A stretch of DNA of 6,272 bases. It comes from Rubrobacter sp. Lineage in GTDB: Bacteria > Actinomycetota > Rubrobacteria > Rubrobacterales > Rubrobacteraceae. The notes under the pieces are model-generated. The model saw only the letters and a program-made list of their open reading frames with translations, was not told the DNA's origin and did no database searches. The DNA lies in assembly GCA_016781885.1 (NCBI GenBank), contig JADDPM010000118.1:1-6272 (forward strand), read 5' to 3'. The position numbers and the translations under genes were made by a program. The first letter of the stretch is position 1, and the number at the start of each line of letters is the position of its first letter. Shown piece by piece: positions 1 through 5,417 of the stretch.

Positions 1-79
1 CTCCTAAACCACGCAACACACATCTAGGGCACCTACCAGCTTTCAGCCCTCAGAAAAAGTTTCATGCGTAACCGGCAGA

Positions 80-104
80 CGCAGACGTGTCTTTGTGGTC
101 TGCG
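80..104. repeat. Inverted repeat overlapping the candidate promoter (possible operator)
   Basis: CGCAGAC at 80-86 and GTCTGCG at 98-104 form a perfect 7-bp inverted repeat with an 11-nt spacer. The left half-site is duplicated in tandem as GCAGAC at 75-80 and 81-86, so ACCGGCAGAC at 71-80 could also pair with GTCTGCGGT at 98-106 with one bulge. The repeat brackets the -35-like element at 92-97, where a repressor or activator site would be expected. No T-run follows the right arm, so it is unlikely to be an intrinsic terminator. The binding protein is unknown. Confidence 0.4.
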
Positions 105-119
105 GTTCTCCCTTATACT
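92..119 (+). promoter_or_regulatory. Candidate sigma70-type promoter for the LLM oxidoreductase gene
   Basis: A good -10 hexamer, TATACT, lies at 114-119. A weak -35-like TTTGTG lies at 92-97, giving a 16-bp spacer. The predicted start near base 126 would leave a leader of about 67 nt before the ATG at 193. This is the only AT-rich -10-like element close upstream of the gene. The -35 match is poor, so the promoter may need an activator. This is inference from sequence only. Confidence 0.4.
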
Positions 120-180
120 AGTTGCGATTCTGTGAACGGTCAGCGACCGGTTGAAGGCTGGCTGCCGATAGCTACAAGCC

Positions 181-186
181 GGAGGG
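181..186 (+). promoter_or_regulatory. Ribosome binding site deciding the first gene's start
   Basis: GGAGGG lies 6-7 nt before the ATG at 193. An in-frame TTG at 187 touches this motif directly, which leaves no room for a ribosome to use it. The ATG at 193 is therefore the start, and the protein is 334 residues rather than 336. Confidence 0.8.
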
Positions 187-192
187 TTGTAT

Positions 193-1197
193 ATGAAGAC
201 TACGGGCACGGTAGGATACGCGGCGATGTTCGAGCAGTTCCACCCGACGGACCTGTTGAAATGGAGCAAACAGGCCGAAGAGTCGGGCTTCGCTTCCGTG
301 ATGGCATCGGATCACTTCCATCCCTGGACTCCCGAACAGGGCCAGAGTGCCTTCGTGTGGTCCTGGCTCGGCGCTCTGGGGGCGACGACGAACCTCCGCT
401 TCGGGACCGGCGTGACGCCGCCGGGGTTCCGCTACCACCCGGCGATCATCGCCCAGGCCGCCGCCACCCTGGAGGCGATGTACCCGGGGCGGTTCTGGCT
501 AGGGCTCGGGGCGGGCGAGGCTCTAAACGAGCACGTCGTCGGCGAGTACTGGCCCGAGGCCCCGGCGCGGCTGCGCATCCTCATGGAGTCGATCGAGGTC
601 ATCCGCAAGCTGTTTACCGGCAAGGTCGTGAAGTACACCGGGGAGCACATCACACTGGAGAGCGCGAGGTTGTACACGATGCCGGAGACGCCTCCCCCGA
701 TCTATGTAGCGACGGCCGGCCCGATCATGAGCAAGCGCACTGGACGCTTCTGCGACGGGATCATTACCGTCGGCGCCGCGGACGAGAAGATAAAGATGCT
801 CATGCAGAAGTTCGAGGAGGGCGCTCGCCAGGAGGACAAGGACCCCTCCACGATGCCGCGCATGGTTCAGTTGCACGTCTCCTGGGCCGGCTCCCAGCAG
901 GAGGCCGAGGATCAGGCCGTCAAGGAGTGGCCCAACGGCGGGATGCCGTTCCCGAAGGCCGACATCCGCAACCCTGAGGACTTCGCCGCGATGGCGAAGC
1001 TCGTCCATATAGACAACTTCAAGAACCGCGTCCTTACCTCCGCCGACCTCGACGAGCACCTGGAGCATCTCCAGCACTACGTAGACCTCGACTTCGACGA
1101 GGTCTACGTCCACAACGTTGGGCGCAACCAGGAGGAGTTCGTAAGGGCCTACGGGGAGCGCGTGATCCCCAAGCTCCGCTGGCCTGAAGAGGGCTAA
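193..1197 (+). CDS. F420-dependent LLM-class oxidoreductase (FGD-like, TIGR03557-type)
   Basis: This 334-residue protein has the luciferase-like monooxygenase TIM-barrel fold and closely resembles F420-dependent glucose-6-phosphate dehydrogenase (FGD). Visible motifs are SDHFHPW at about 39-45, which holds the equivalents of FGD catalytic His40 and Trp44 (here H41, W45); FRYHPAIIAQA at 79-89; and GLGAGEALNE at 104-113, with the equivalent of catalytic Glu109 (here E109). From a remembered FGD1 alignment, phosphate ligands Lys259 and Arg283 appear kept (K255, R279) while Lys198 appears replaced by alanine (A195). The F420 hydride-transfer machinery therefore looks intact, but glucose-6-phosphate may not be the substrate. 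No signal peptide or membrane segment is seen, so it should be cytosolic. It lies in the same direction as the pyrimidine-type operon but 239 nt away, and probably has its own promoter. Family assignment is confident; substrate is unknown. Confidence 0.9.
   Translation: MKTTGTVGYAAMFEQFHPTDLLKWSKQAEESGFASVMASDHFHPWTPEQGQSAFVWSWLGALGATTNLRFGTGVTPPGFRYHPAIIAQAAATLEAMYPGRFWLGLGAGEALNEHVVGEYWPEAPARLRILMESIEVIRKLFTGKVVKYTGEHITLESARLYTMPETPPPIYVATAGPIMSKRTGRFCDGIITVGAADEKIKMLMQKFEEGARQEDKDPSTMPRMVQLHVSWAGSQQEAEDQAVKEWPNGGMPFPKADIRNPEDFAAMAKLVHIDNFKNRVLTSADLDEHLEHLQHYVDLDFDEVYVHNVGRNQEEFVRAYGERVIPKLRWPEEG
1079..1109. repeat. Perfect 12-bp inverted repeat inside the oxidoreductase gene
   Basis: ACGTAGACCTCG at 1079-1090 is the exact reverse complement of CGAGGTCTACGT at 1098-1109, with a 7-nt spacer. 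In the protein it covers YVDLDFDEVYV. In mRNA it would make a strong 12-bp hairpin about 90 nt before the stop codon. No U-tract follows. It may simply come from repeated Asp, Val and Tyr codons on a symmetric peptide, or it may affect mRNA stability. Confidence 0.6.
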
Positions 1198-1324
1198 CGT
1201 GCTCTCGCCGGGATAGAGGCAGTCGGGACCCGTTCCTGAAAGCTAGCCGGAGGGCCAAAGCGTGCCGGAGATTCCTCATGCACCTTGTGAGCTTTATCTA
1301 ATGTCTCCCCGTATGCCACGCCGG

Positions 1325-1353
1325 TTGACCGAGATGCGAGCGTTGTACACACT
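1325..1353 (+). promoter_or_regulatory. Candidate promoter of the pyrimidine/hydantoin operon
   Basis: TTGACC at 1325-1330 matches the -35 consensus at five of six positions. Possible -10 elements are TACACA at 1346-1351 (15-bp spacer) or CACACT at 1348-1353 (17-bp spacer), both weak. Transcription would begin near 1358-1360 and leave a leader of roughly 77 nt containing the hairpin at 1375-1415. A good -35 with a poor -10 is consistent with a regulated promoter. Inference only. Confidence 0.4.
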
Positions 1354-1359
1354 GCAGTG
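1350..1359. promoter_or_regulatory. Palindromic candidate operator at the operon promoter
   Basis: CACTGCAGTG is a perfect 10-bp palindrome. It is flanked by TTGT at 1343-1346 and ACAA at 1360-1363, which are mutually complementary but not centred on the palindrome. It overlaps the proposed -10 and start site, where a repressor would block transcription. Many catabolic operons for ring compounds use GntR-, TetR- or IclR-type repressors, but I cannot assign this site to a family. Confidence 0.35.
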
Positions 1360-1374
1360 ACAACGGAGAGGCAG

Positions 1375-1415
1375 CGAAACGCCGGAACCTGAGACGTTCT
1401 GCCAACGGGGTTTCG
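1375..1415 (+). promoter_or_regulatory. Leader-RNA hairpin before the dihydropyrimidinase gene
   Basis: CGAAACGCCG at 1375-1384 pairs with CGGGGTTTCG at 1406-1415 over 9 of 10 positions, the exception being a G-G mismatch at 1381/1409. Above this stem, GAAC at 1385-1388 pairs with GTTC at 1396-1399 around a 7-nt loop, leaving an asymmetric 6-nt bulge at 1400-1405. The structure ends five nucleotides before the ribosome binding site. It could stabilise the mRNA, keep the ribosome site clear, or serve as a control element. It does not match a riboswitch class I recognise, and no U-run follows it. Confidence 0.4.
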
Positions 1416-1420
1416 ACGAG

Positions 1421-1427
1421 AAGGAGG
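1421..1427 (+). promoter_or_regulatory. Strong ribosome binding site of the dihydropyrimidinase gene
   Basis: AAGGAGG is a full match to the Shine-Dalgarno core and lies 9 nt before the ATG at 1437. It fixes the start of the operon's first gene and suggests efficient translation. Confidence 0.8.
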
Positions 1428-1436
1428 ACTGGACGG

Positions 1437-2843
1437 ATGGGAAGGTTACTCTTCACCGGCGGGACGGTCGTTACCGCCGAGGGCAGCTACCAGGCGGATG
1501 TGCTCATCAAGGACGAGAAGATCGTCGCCGTTGGCAAGGACCTCTCTGGGGATGGGGCTGAGACAGTGGATGTCTCCGGCAAGCTTGTGATGCCGGGCTT
1601 TATAGATGCGCATACTCACATGGACATGCCCTTCGGCGGGACGGTGACGGCCGACGACTGGGCTACGGGGACGGCCGCGGTGGCGGCGGGTGGGACTACG
1701 ATGATCATAGACTTCGCGCTCCAGGAGGAGGGCGGTACGCTCGCGGGGGCAGTCGAGACGTGGACCGAGAAGGCGAGAGACAAGGCCCTGATCGACTACG
1801 GGTTCCACGTGGCGATCACGGACCTGCGGGACGACGTGAAGACAGAGCTGCCGAGTCTCGCCGCGAAGGGCATCGCCTCGGTCAAGATTTTTATGGCTTA
1901 CAAGGGTACGCCCCTCTACTCAGAGGACGACGACCTCTTCGAGGTCTTGCAGCTCTCTAAAGATGCGGGCGTCCTCGTACTCGTACACGCCGAGAACGGC
2001 GACGTCATAGCCAAGCTCCAGGAGCAGGCCCTTGCTAGAGGCGACATCGCCCCACGCTTTCATGCCCTCACCCGGCCGCCGCAGGTCGAGGCCGAGGCGA
2101 CGGGCAGGGCTATACGGCTCGCGGAGGTGGCCGGGGCGCCGATACTCATCGTACACGTCTCCTGCGCCCCCGCGCTTGAGGAGATCCATCGCGCCCACGA
2201 GAGGGGCCAGACTGTCTACGCCGAGACCTGCCCCCAGTACTTCGCCTTCTCCTACTCCGACCTCGCCCGGGAGGGCTTTCAGGGGGCGAAGTATGTCTGC
2301 TCCCCACCGCTGAGGGACGAGTCGAACCGCCCCGCGTTGTGGAATGGGCTAAAGGTGGGGGACCTGCAAATATTCGGGTCTGACCACTGCTCGTTCAACT
2401 ACGAGGGACAGAAGGAGCTTGGCAAAGAGGACTTCACCCTGATTCCAAACGGTTTGCCCGGCGTCGAAGAGCGGGCGATGGCGTTGTGGACGCTAGGCGT
2501 TAGAAAGGGCAGGCTCTCGGAGAACCAGTTCGTCGCGGCGCTCTCGACGAACCAGGCCCGCATCTACGGGATGTATCCGAAGAAGGGCGCGCTGGTCCCG
2601 GGAGCGGACGCGGATATCGTGTTGTGGGACCCGGAGCTCTCGGTCATGGCTACGGTAGAGAACCGGCACGGCAACGTGGACTACACGCCGTACGAGGGGA
2701 TGGCGTTCGACGGTGGCCCGGCGTCGGTGTACGTACGGGGGAGGCTGGTCTACAGGGACGGTGAGATAATGGGCGAGCACGGCTCCGGTCGCTTCGTCGA
2801 GCGGAGCTTCACCGCGACGAGGGGACTGGAGGCGAGGGTATGA
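1437..2843 (+). CDS. hydA: Dihydropyrimidinase / D-hydantoinase
   Basis: This 468-residue amidohydrolase-superfamily enzyme opens the ring of dihydrouracil or dihydrothymine, giving N-carbamoyl-beta-alanine or N-carbamoyl-beta-aminoisobutyrate. Homologues also act on 5-substituted hydantoins. The dinuclear metal site is complete: H59 and H61 in GFIDAHTHMD, the lysine expected to be carbamylated (K150) in SVKIFMAYKG, H184 in HAEN, H240 in VHVSC, and D316 in FGSDHCSFN. Y155 sits where the family's substrate-binding tyrosine lies. The length matches bacterial homologues, which are usually about 460-480 residues. It is cytosolic, with no signal peptide. It is the first gene of the operon, and its stop codon overlaps the next start (ATGA), implying translational coupling. 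The downstream N-carbamoyl amidohydrolase would use its product. Sequence alone does not separate dihydropyrimidinase from hydantoinase; the aminotransferase neighbour favours pyrimidine degradation. Confidence 0.94.
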   Translation: MGRLLFTGGTVVTAEGSYQADVLIKDEKIVAVGKDLSGDGAETVDVSGKLVMPGFIDAHTHMDMPFGGTVTADDWATGTAAVAAGGTTMIIDFALQEEGGTLAGAVETWTEKARDKALIDYGFHVAITDLRDDVKTELPSLAAKGIASVKIFMAYKGTPLYSEDDDLFEVLQLSKDAGVLVLVHAENGDVIAKLQEQALARGDIAPRFHALTRPPQVEAEATGRAIRLAEVAGAPILIVHVSCAPALEEIHRAHERGQTVYAETCPQYFAFSYSDLAREGFQGAKYVCSPPLRDESNRPALWNGLKVGDLQIFGSDHCSFNYEGQKELGKEDFTLIPNGLPGVEERAMALWTLGVRKGRLSENQFVAALSTNQARIYGMYPKKGALVPGADADIVLWDPELSVMATVENRHGNVDYTPYEGMAFDGGPASVYVRGRLVYRDGEIMGEHGSGRFVERSFTATRGLEARV

Positions 2844-4144
2844 ACCCGGAGGAGTTGAGGGAACGGCACAAGGCGGTTCTGCCGGAGTGGATCGCTCTCT
2901 ACTACGAGCGCCCGATGGAGCTGACACGCGGCGAGGGGTTCAAGGTCTGGGACTCAGAGGGGAACGAATACCTCGATTTCTTCGGCGGCATCGTGACGAC
3001 TATTAGCGGACACGCCATCCCGGAGATTGTGGAGGCCGTCCAGGAGCAGGCCGCGAAGATATTCCACTCCTCGACGCTCTACCTCATAGAGAACCAGGTG
3101 AGGCTTGCGGAGAAGTTGATCTCGCTCGCACCGATCTCCGGCGACAAGAAGATCTTCTTTACCGTAAGCGGCACCGAGGCGAACGAGGCAGCGCTCCTCT
3201 TTGCTACGACGCATAGGGGATCTAGCGAGGTGATCGCCCTCCGCTCCTCCTACCACGGCCGCTCCTTCGCGACGATGGGGATCACCGGGCAGAGTTCCTG
3301 GCGCCCCACCGCCCGCTCGCCGCTCGACGTGCAGTACGTCGCCAACCCCTACCAGTACCGCTGTTCGTTCTGCCGCAACGAGGGTCGGTGCAACCTCCTC
3401 TGCGCCGACGACCTGCGGGCGGTCATCGAGACGCAGACCACCGGATGCGTCGCGGCGTTCATCGCGGAGCCGATACAGGGCGTGGGCGGGTTCATAGAGG
3501 CGCCGCCGGGCTACTTCGAGCGGGTCAAGGAGATCCTGGACGAGACCGGAATTCTACTTATCTCTGATGAGGTGCAGACGGCGTTCGGGCGGACGGGGAG
3601 TCACTTCTGGGGGATCGAAGCGCACGGGGTCGAGCCGGACATGGTCACGATAGCGAAGGGGCTCGGGAATGGCCTCTCTATCGGCGCGGTGATGGGACGG
3701 GCGGAGATCATAGACTCCATAAGCCCGAACCTCCACGTCTCGACCTTCGGCGGCAACCACCTCTCGACCGCGGGCGCCCTGGCGAACCTGAACTACATCC
3801 TGGAGAACGACCTCCAGCGAAACGCCGACGAGGTAGGCGGCTACCTCAGAGACCGCCTCATGAAGATGGCCGGGGAGCATCCGGTGGTCGGCGAGGTGCG
3901 AGGACGGGGCTTGATGCTCGGTATGGAACTGGTCGGGCCGGACGGGGAGCCCGCGCCGCAGGCGGCGGCCGGTTTCATGCAGGCCTGCCGGGAGCGGGGC
4001 GTGCTCGTAGGCAAGGGCGGTATAAACGCCAACGCCGTACGCATCTCGCCGCCGCTCACCATCACCCGCGAGGCCGCCGAGGAGGCGGCGAACGTCTTCG
4101 AGGAGGCGCTCGCCGAGGTCGGGACGCCGGAGAAGGTGGGGTGA
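2840..4144 (+). CDS. Class III PLP aminotransferase, AGXT2-like (probable beta-alanine/beta-aminoisobutyrate transaminase)
   Basis: This 434-residue fold-type I, class III aminotransferase has the family landmarks: FFTVSGTEANEAA at 106-118 (PLP phosphate binding), SYHGRS at 137-142, AEPIQG at 209-214, DEVQTAFGRTG at 243-253 with D243 contacting the PLP pyridine nitrogen, and TIAKGLGNG at 270-278 with K273 as the Schiff-base lysine. TFGGN at 302-306 and R401 in VRISPPL follow. The stretches GSHFWG, TFGGN, VRGRGLMLGMEL and VLVGKG resemble mammalian AGXT2, which transaminates beta-aminoisobutyrate. The expected job is converting beta-alanine or beta-aminoisobutyrate to malonate or methylmalonate semialdehyde, with pyruvate or glyoxylate as acceptor. 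An unusual four-cysteine cluster lies at 175-188. The start overlaps the previous stop by 4 bp, with GGAGG at 2828-2832. Related alternatives are 4-aminobutyrate or alanine-glyoxylate aminotransferase. Confidence 0.9.
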   Translation: MNPEELRERHKAVLPEWIALYYERPMELTRGEGFKVWDSEGNEYLDFFGGIVTTISGHAIPEIVEAVQEQAAKIFHSSTLYLIENQVRLAEKLISLAPISGDKKIFFTVSGTEANEAALLFATTHRGSSEVIALRSSYHGRSFATMGITGQSSWRPTARSPLDVQYVANPYQYRCSFCRNEGRCNLLCADDLRAVIETQTTGCVAAFIAEPIQGVGGFIEAPPGYFERVKEILDETGILLISDEVQTAFGRTGSHFWGIEAHGVEPDMVTIAKGLGNGLSIGAVMGRAEIIDSISPNLHVSTFGGNHLSTAGALANLNYILENDLQRNADEVGGYLRDRLMKMAGEHPVVGEVRGRGLMLGMELVGPDGEPAPQAAAGFMQACRERGVLVGKGGINANAVRISPPLTITREAAEEAANVFEEALAEVGTPEKVG

Positions 4145-4148
4145 GAGG

Positions 4149-5396
4149 ATGGAATCGGCCGAACAAGTAGACTCCCGCCGCGCCGTAGAGGAGTTGAAGG
4201 AGTTGGCTCGCCTCACCGGCGGCCCTGACGGCGCTCGCCGGGTCGCTTGGACGGGCGAGTGGGGGAAGGCGCGGGGTTGGCTGTGTGAGAAGCTGGAAGA
4301 GATCGAGGGCGTAGAGGTCGAGACGGACGAGGCCGGCAACCTCTGGGCCACGGCCCCCGGCGACTCGGAGAGCGCCGTCCTATTAGGCGGCCACATCGAC
4401 TCCGTCCCGAACGGTGGCTGGCTCGACGGCGCCCTGAACACCATCGCCGCGCTGGAGGTCATGCGCGTACTGGCCCCACGGCAGCGGCCCGTGACCTTGC
4501 GGCTCGTGGACTGGGCAGATGAGGAGGGGGCGCGCTTCGGACGGAGTCTCTTTGGATCCGGTGCGGCGGCTGGATCTCTAAAGCCCGATGACGTGCGGGG
4601 GCTCAAGGATAAAGACGGCGTGGCGCTCCCGGACGCTTTGGGCGAGCATGGCATCGAGCTGGATAGGGTGAACGAGGCGGGCAGGCAACTGGAGAACGCC
4701 GCCGCGTACCTGGAGCTGCACATCGAGCAGGGGCCGGTGCTGGAGCGGATGGACCTGCCGCTCGGGGTCGTTACCGGATGCTTCGGGGTCGAGCGGCACG
4801 CGGTCCGCTTTAGAGGCCAGCACGCCCACTCCGGCTCGACGCCGATGGAGGTAAGGCGGGACGCCTTTATCGCGGCGGCCCGCTCGGCGGTAGCGTTCCG
4901 GGACGACGCCGCCCGCCGCGAAGACGTGCGCGCGACGACCGGCTTCGTGAACGTCTCCCCGGCCATCGTCACGGCGTTCAACGGGTGGTGCGAGACGTCG
5001 CTCGACCAGCGGGCGCTGGACGCGGAGGTGCTCGCGGAGATGCTGAAGGCTGCCAGGGAGGCGAGCGAGAGGATCGCGGAGGAGGAGGGCGTCTCCGTCG
5101 AGTGGGAGCGGCTGTGGCGGATAGAGCCTATACCGTTCGACAAGGAGCTTATCGAGCTCGCCGGGGAGGCCGTGACCGAGGTCGCCGGTAGGCCGCACCG
5201 GCTGCCGAGCGGTCCGTTGCACGACGCGGCCGAGATGGCGCGGCTCATGCCCACCGTGATGCTCTTCGTGAAGAGCTTGAGGGGTCTGAGCCACACCAAA
5301 GACGAGGACACGCCGGAGGAGGACCTGGAGCTATCTGTGCGGGCGCTGCACCGGCTCGCGGTCAAGACGATGGAATGGGCGGCGAGTCGCGGATAG
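4149..5396 (+). CDS. M20-family Zn-dependent N-carbamoyl amidohydrolase (beta-ureidopropionase-like)
   Basis: This 415-residue protein belongs to the M20/M28-fold group that includes beta-ureidopropionase, N-carbamoyl-L-amino acid hydrolase and allantoate amidohydrolase. It is expected to release CO2 and ammonia from the N-carbamoyl amino acid made by the first operon enzyme, giving beta-alanine or beta-aminoisobutyrate. Visible sites are H82 in GGHIDSVPNGG, D93 in WLDGA, the E125-E126 pair in DWADEEGARF, H191 in LELHIEQGPVLE, H227 in the lid-domain motif HSGSTPM, R288 in TSLDQR and H382 in GLSHTKDEDTPEEDL. All metal and catalytic positions of a dinuclear enzyme appear present. Motifs around them deviate slightly: LDGALN for the usual FDGxxG, and SGPLHDA for SGAGHDA. 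It starts 4 nt after the aminotransferase stop, with AAGGTGG at 4133-4139 as ribosome site. The exact substrate cannot be fixed from sequence. Confidence 0.9.
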   Translation: MESAEQVDSRRAVEELKELARLTGGPDGARRVAWTGEWGKARGWLCEKLEEIEGVEVETDEAGNLWATAPGDSESAVLLGGHIDSVPNGGWLDGALNTIAALEVMRVLAPRQRPVTLRLVDWADEEGARFGRSLFGSGAAAGSLKPDDVRGLKDKDGVALPDALGEHGIELDRVNEAGRQLENAAAYLELHIEQGPVLERMDLPLGVVTGCFGVERHAVRFRGQHAHSGSTPMEVRRDAFIAAARSAVAFRDDAARREDVRATTGFVNVSPAIVTAFNGWCETSLDQRALDAEVLAEMLKAAREASERIAEEEGVSVEWERLWRIEPIPFDKELIELAGEAVTEVAGRPHRLPSGPLHDAAEMARLMPTVMLFVKSLRGLSHTKDEDTPEEDLELSVRALHRLAVKTMEWAASRG

Positions 5397-5406
5397 GACC
5401 GCGAGA

Positions 5407-5413
5407 AAGGGGA
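5407..5413 (+). promoter_or_regulatory. Ribosome binding site for the GTG start of the permease gene
   Basis: AAGGGGA lies 4 nt before the GTG at 5418, with an overlapping GGAGAG at 5411-5416. This is closer than the other ribosome sites here. An in-frame ATG at 5442 is preceded only by the weak AGGGA at 5436-5440. GTG at 5418 is preferred, but the ATG remains possible and would remove eight residues from the soluble N-terminus. Confidence 0.5.
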
Positions 5414-5417
5414 GAGC

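Larger units (their letters stand above)
1..192. other. Upstream intergenic region without a supported gene
   Basis: No reading frame here has both a plausible ribosome binding site and a recognisable product. Frames crossing it are short or run out of frame through the oxidoreductase gene downstream. The stretch 1-70 is lower in GC than the genes. It shows no tRNA, repeat array or clear terminator, and its left edge may hold the end of an upstream transcript that cannot be seen. The stretch 71-192 contains a tandem GCAGAC repeat, an inverted repeat, a candidate promoter and the ribosome binding site of the first gene, listed separately. Confidence 0.6.
1198..1436. other. Intergenic region between the oxidoreductase gene and the operon
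   Basis: This 239-nt gap contains no credible gene. It holds a weak hairpin at the end of the upstream gene (1189-1206) with no U-tract, a candidate promoter (1325-1353), a perfect palindrome (1350-1359), a leader hairpin (1375-1415) and a strong ribosome binding site (1421-1427). Its size and content suggest the operon from 1437 has its own promoter and control, separate from the gene at 193. Confidence 0.6.

Noticed and set aside
87..977. Open frame of 296 codons on the + strand overlapping the first gene
   Set aside because: It is out of frame with the oxidoreductase, gives Arg/Gly-rich low-complexity sequence and lacks a good ribosome binding site.
523..1113. Antisense open frame of 196 codons on the - strand
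   Set aside because: It mirrors the LLM oxidoreductase gene and its translation has no family motif. Treated as a shadow frame.
1189..1206. Intrinsic terminator after the oxidoreductase gene
   Set aside because: GAGGGC and GCTCTC can form a 6-bp stem with one G-U pair around the stop codon, but no U-tract follows and the stem is short.
1325..1340. RutR-like operator, because TTGACC matches the E. coli RutR half-site
   Set aside because: The right arm TGGTCAA is absent (the sequence continues GAGATGCGAG), so it is better explained as a -35 element.
1932..1946. Hairpin GACCTC/GAGGTC inside the dihydropyrimidinase gene
   Set aside because: A 6-bp stem with a 3-nt loop is expected often in GC-rich coding DNA with frequent GAC, CTC, GAG and GTC codons.
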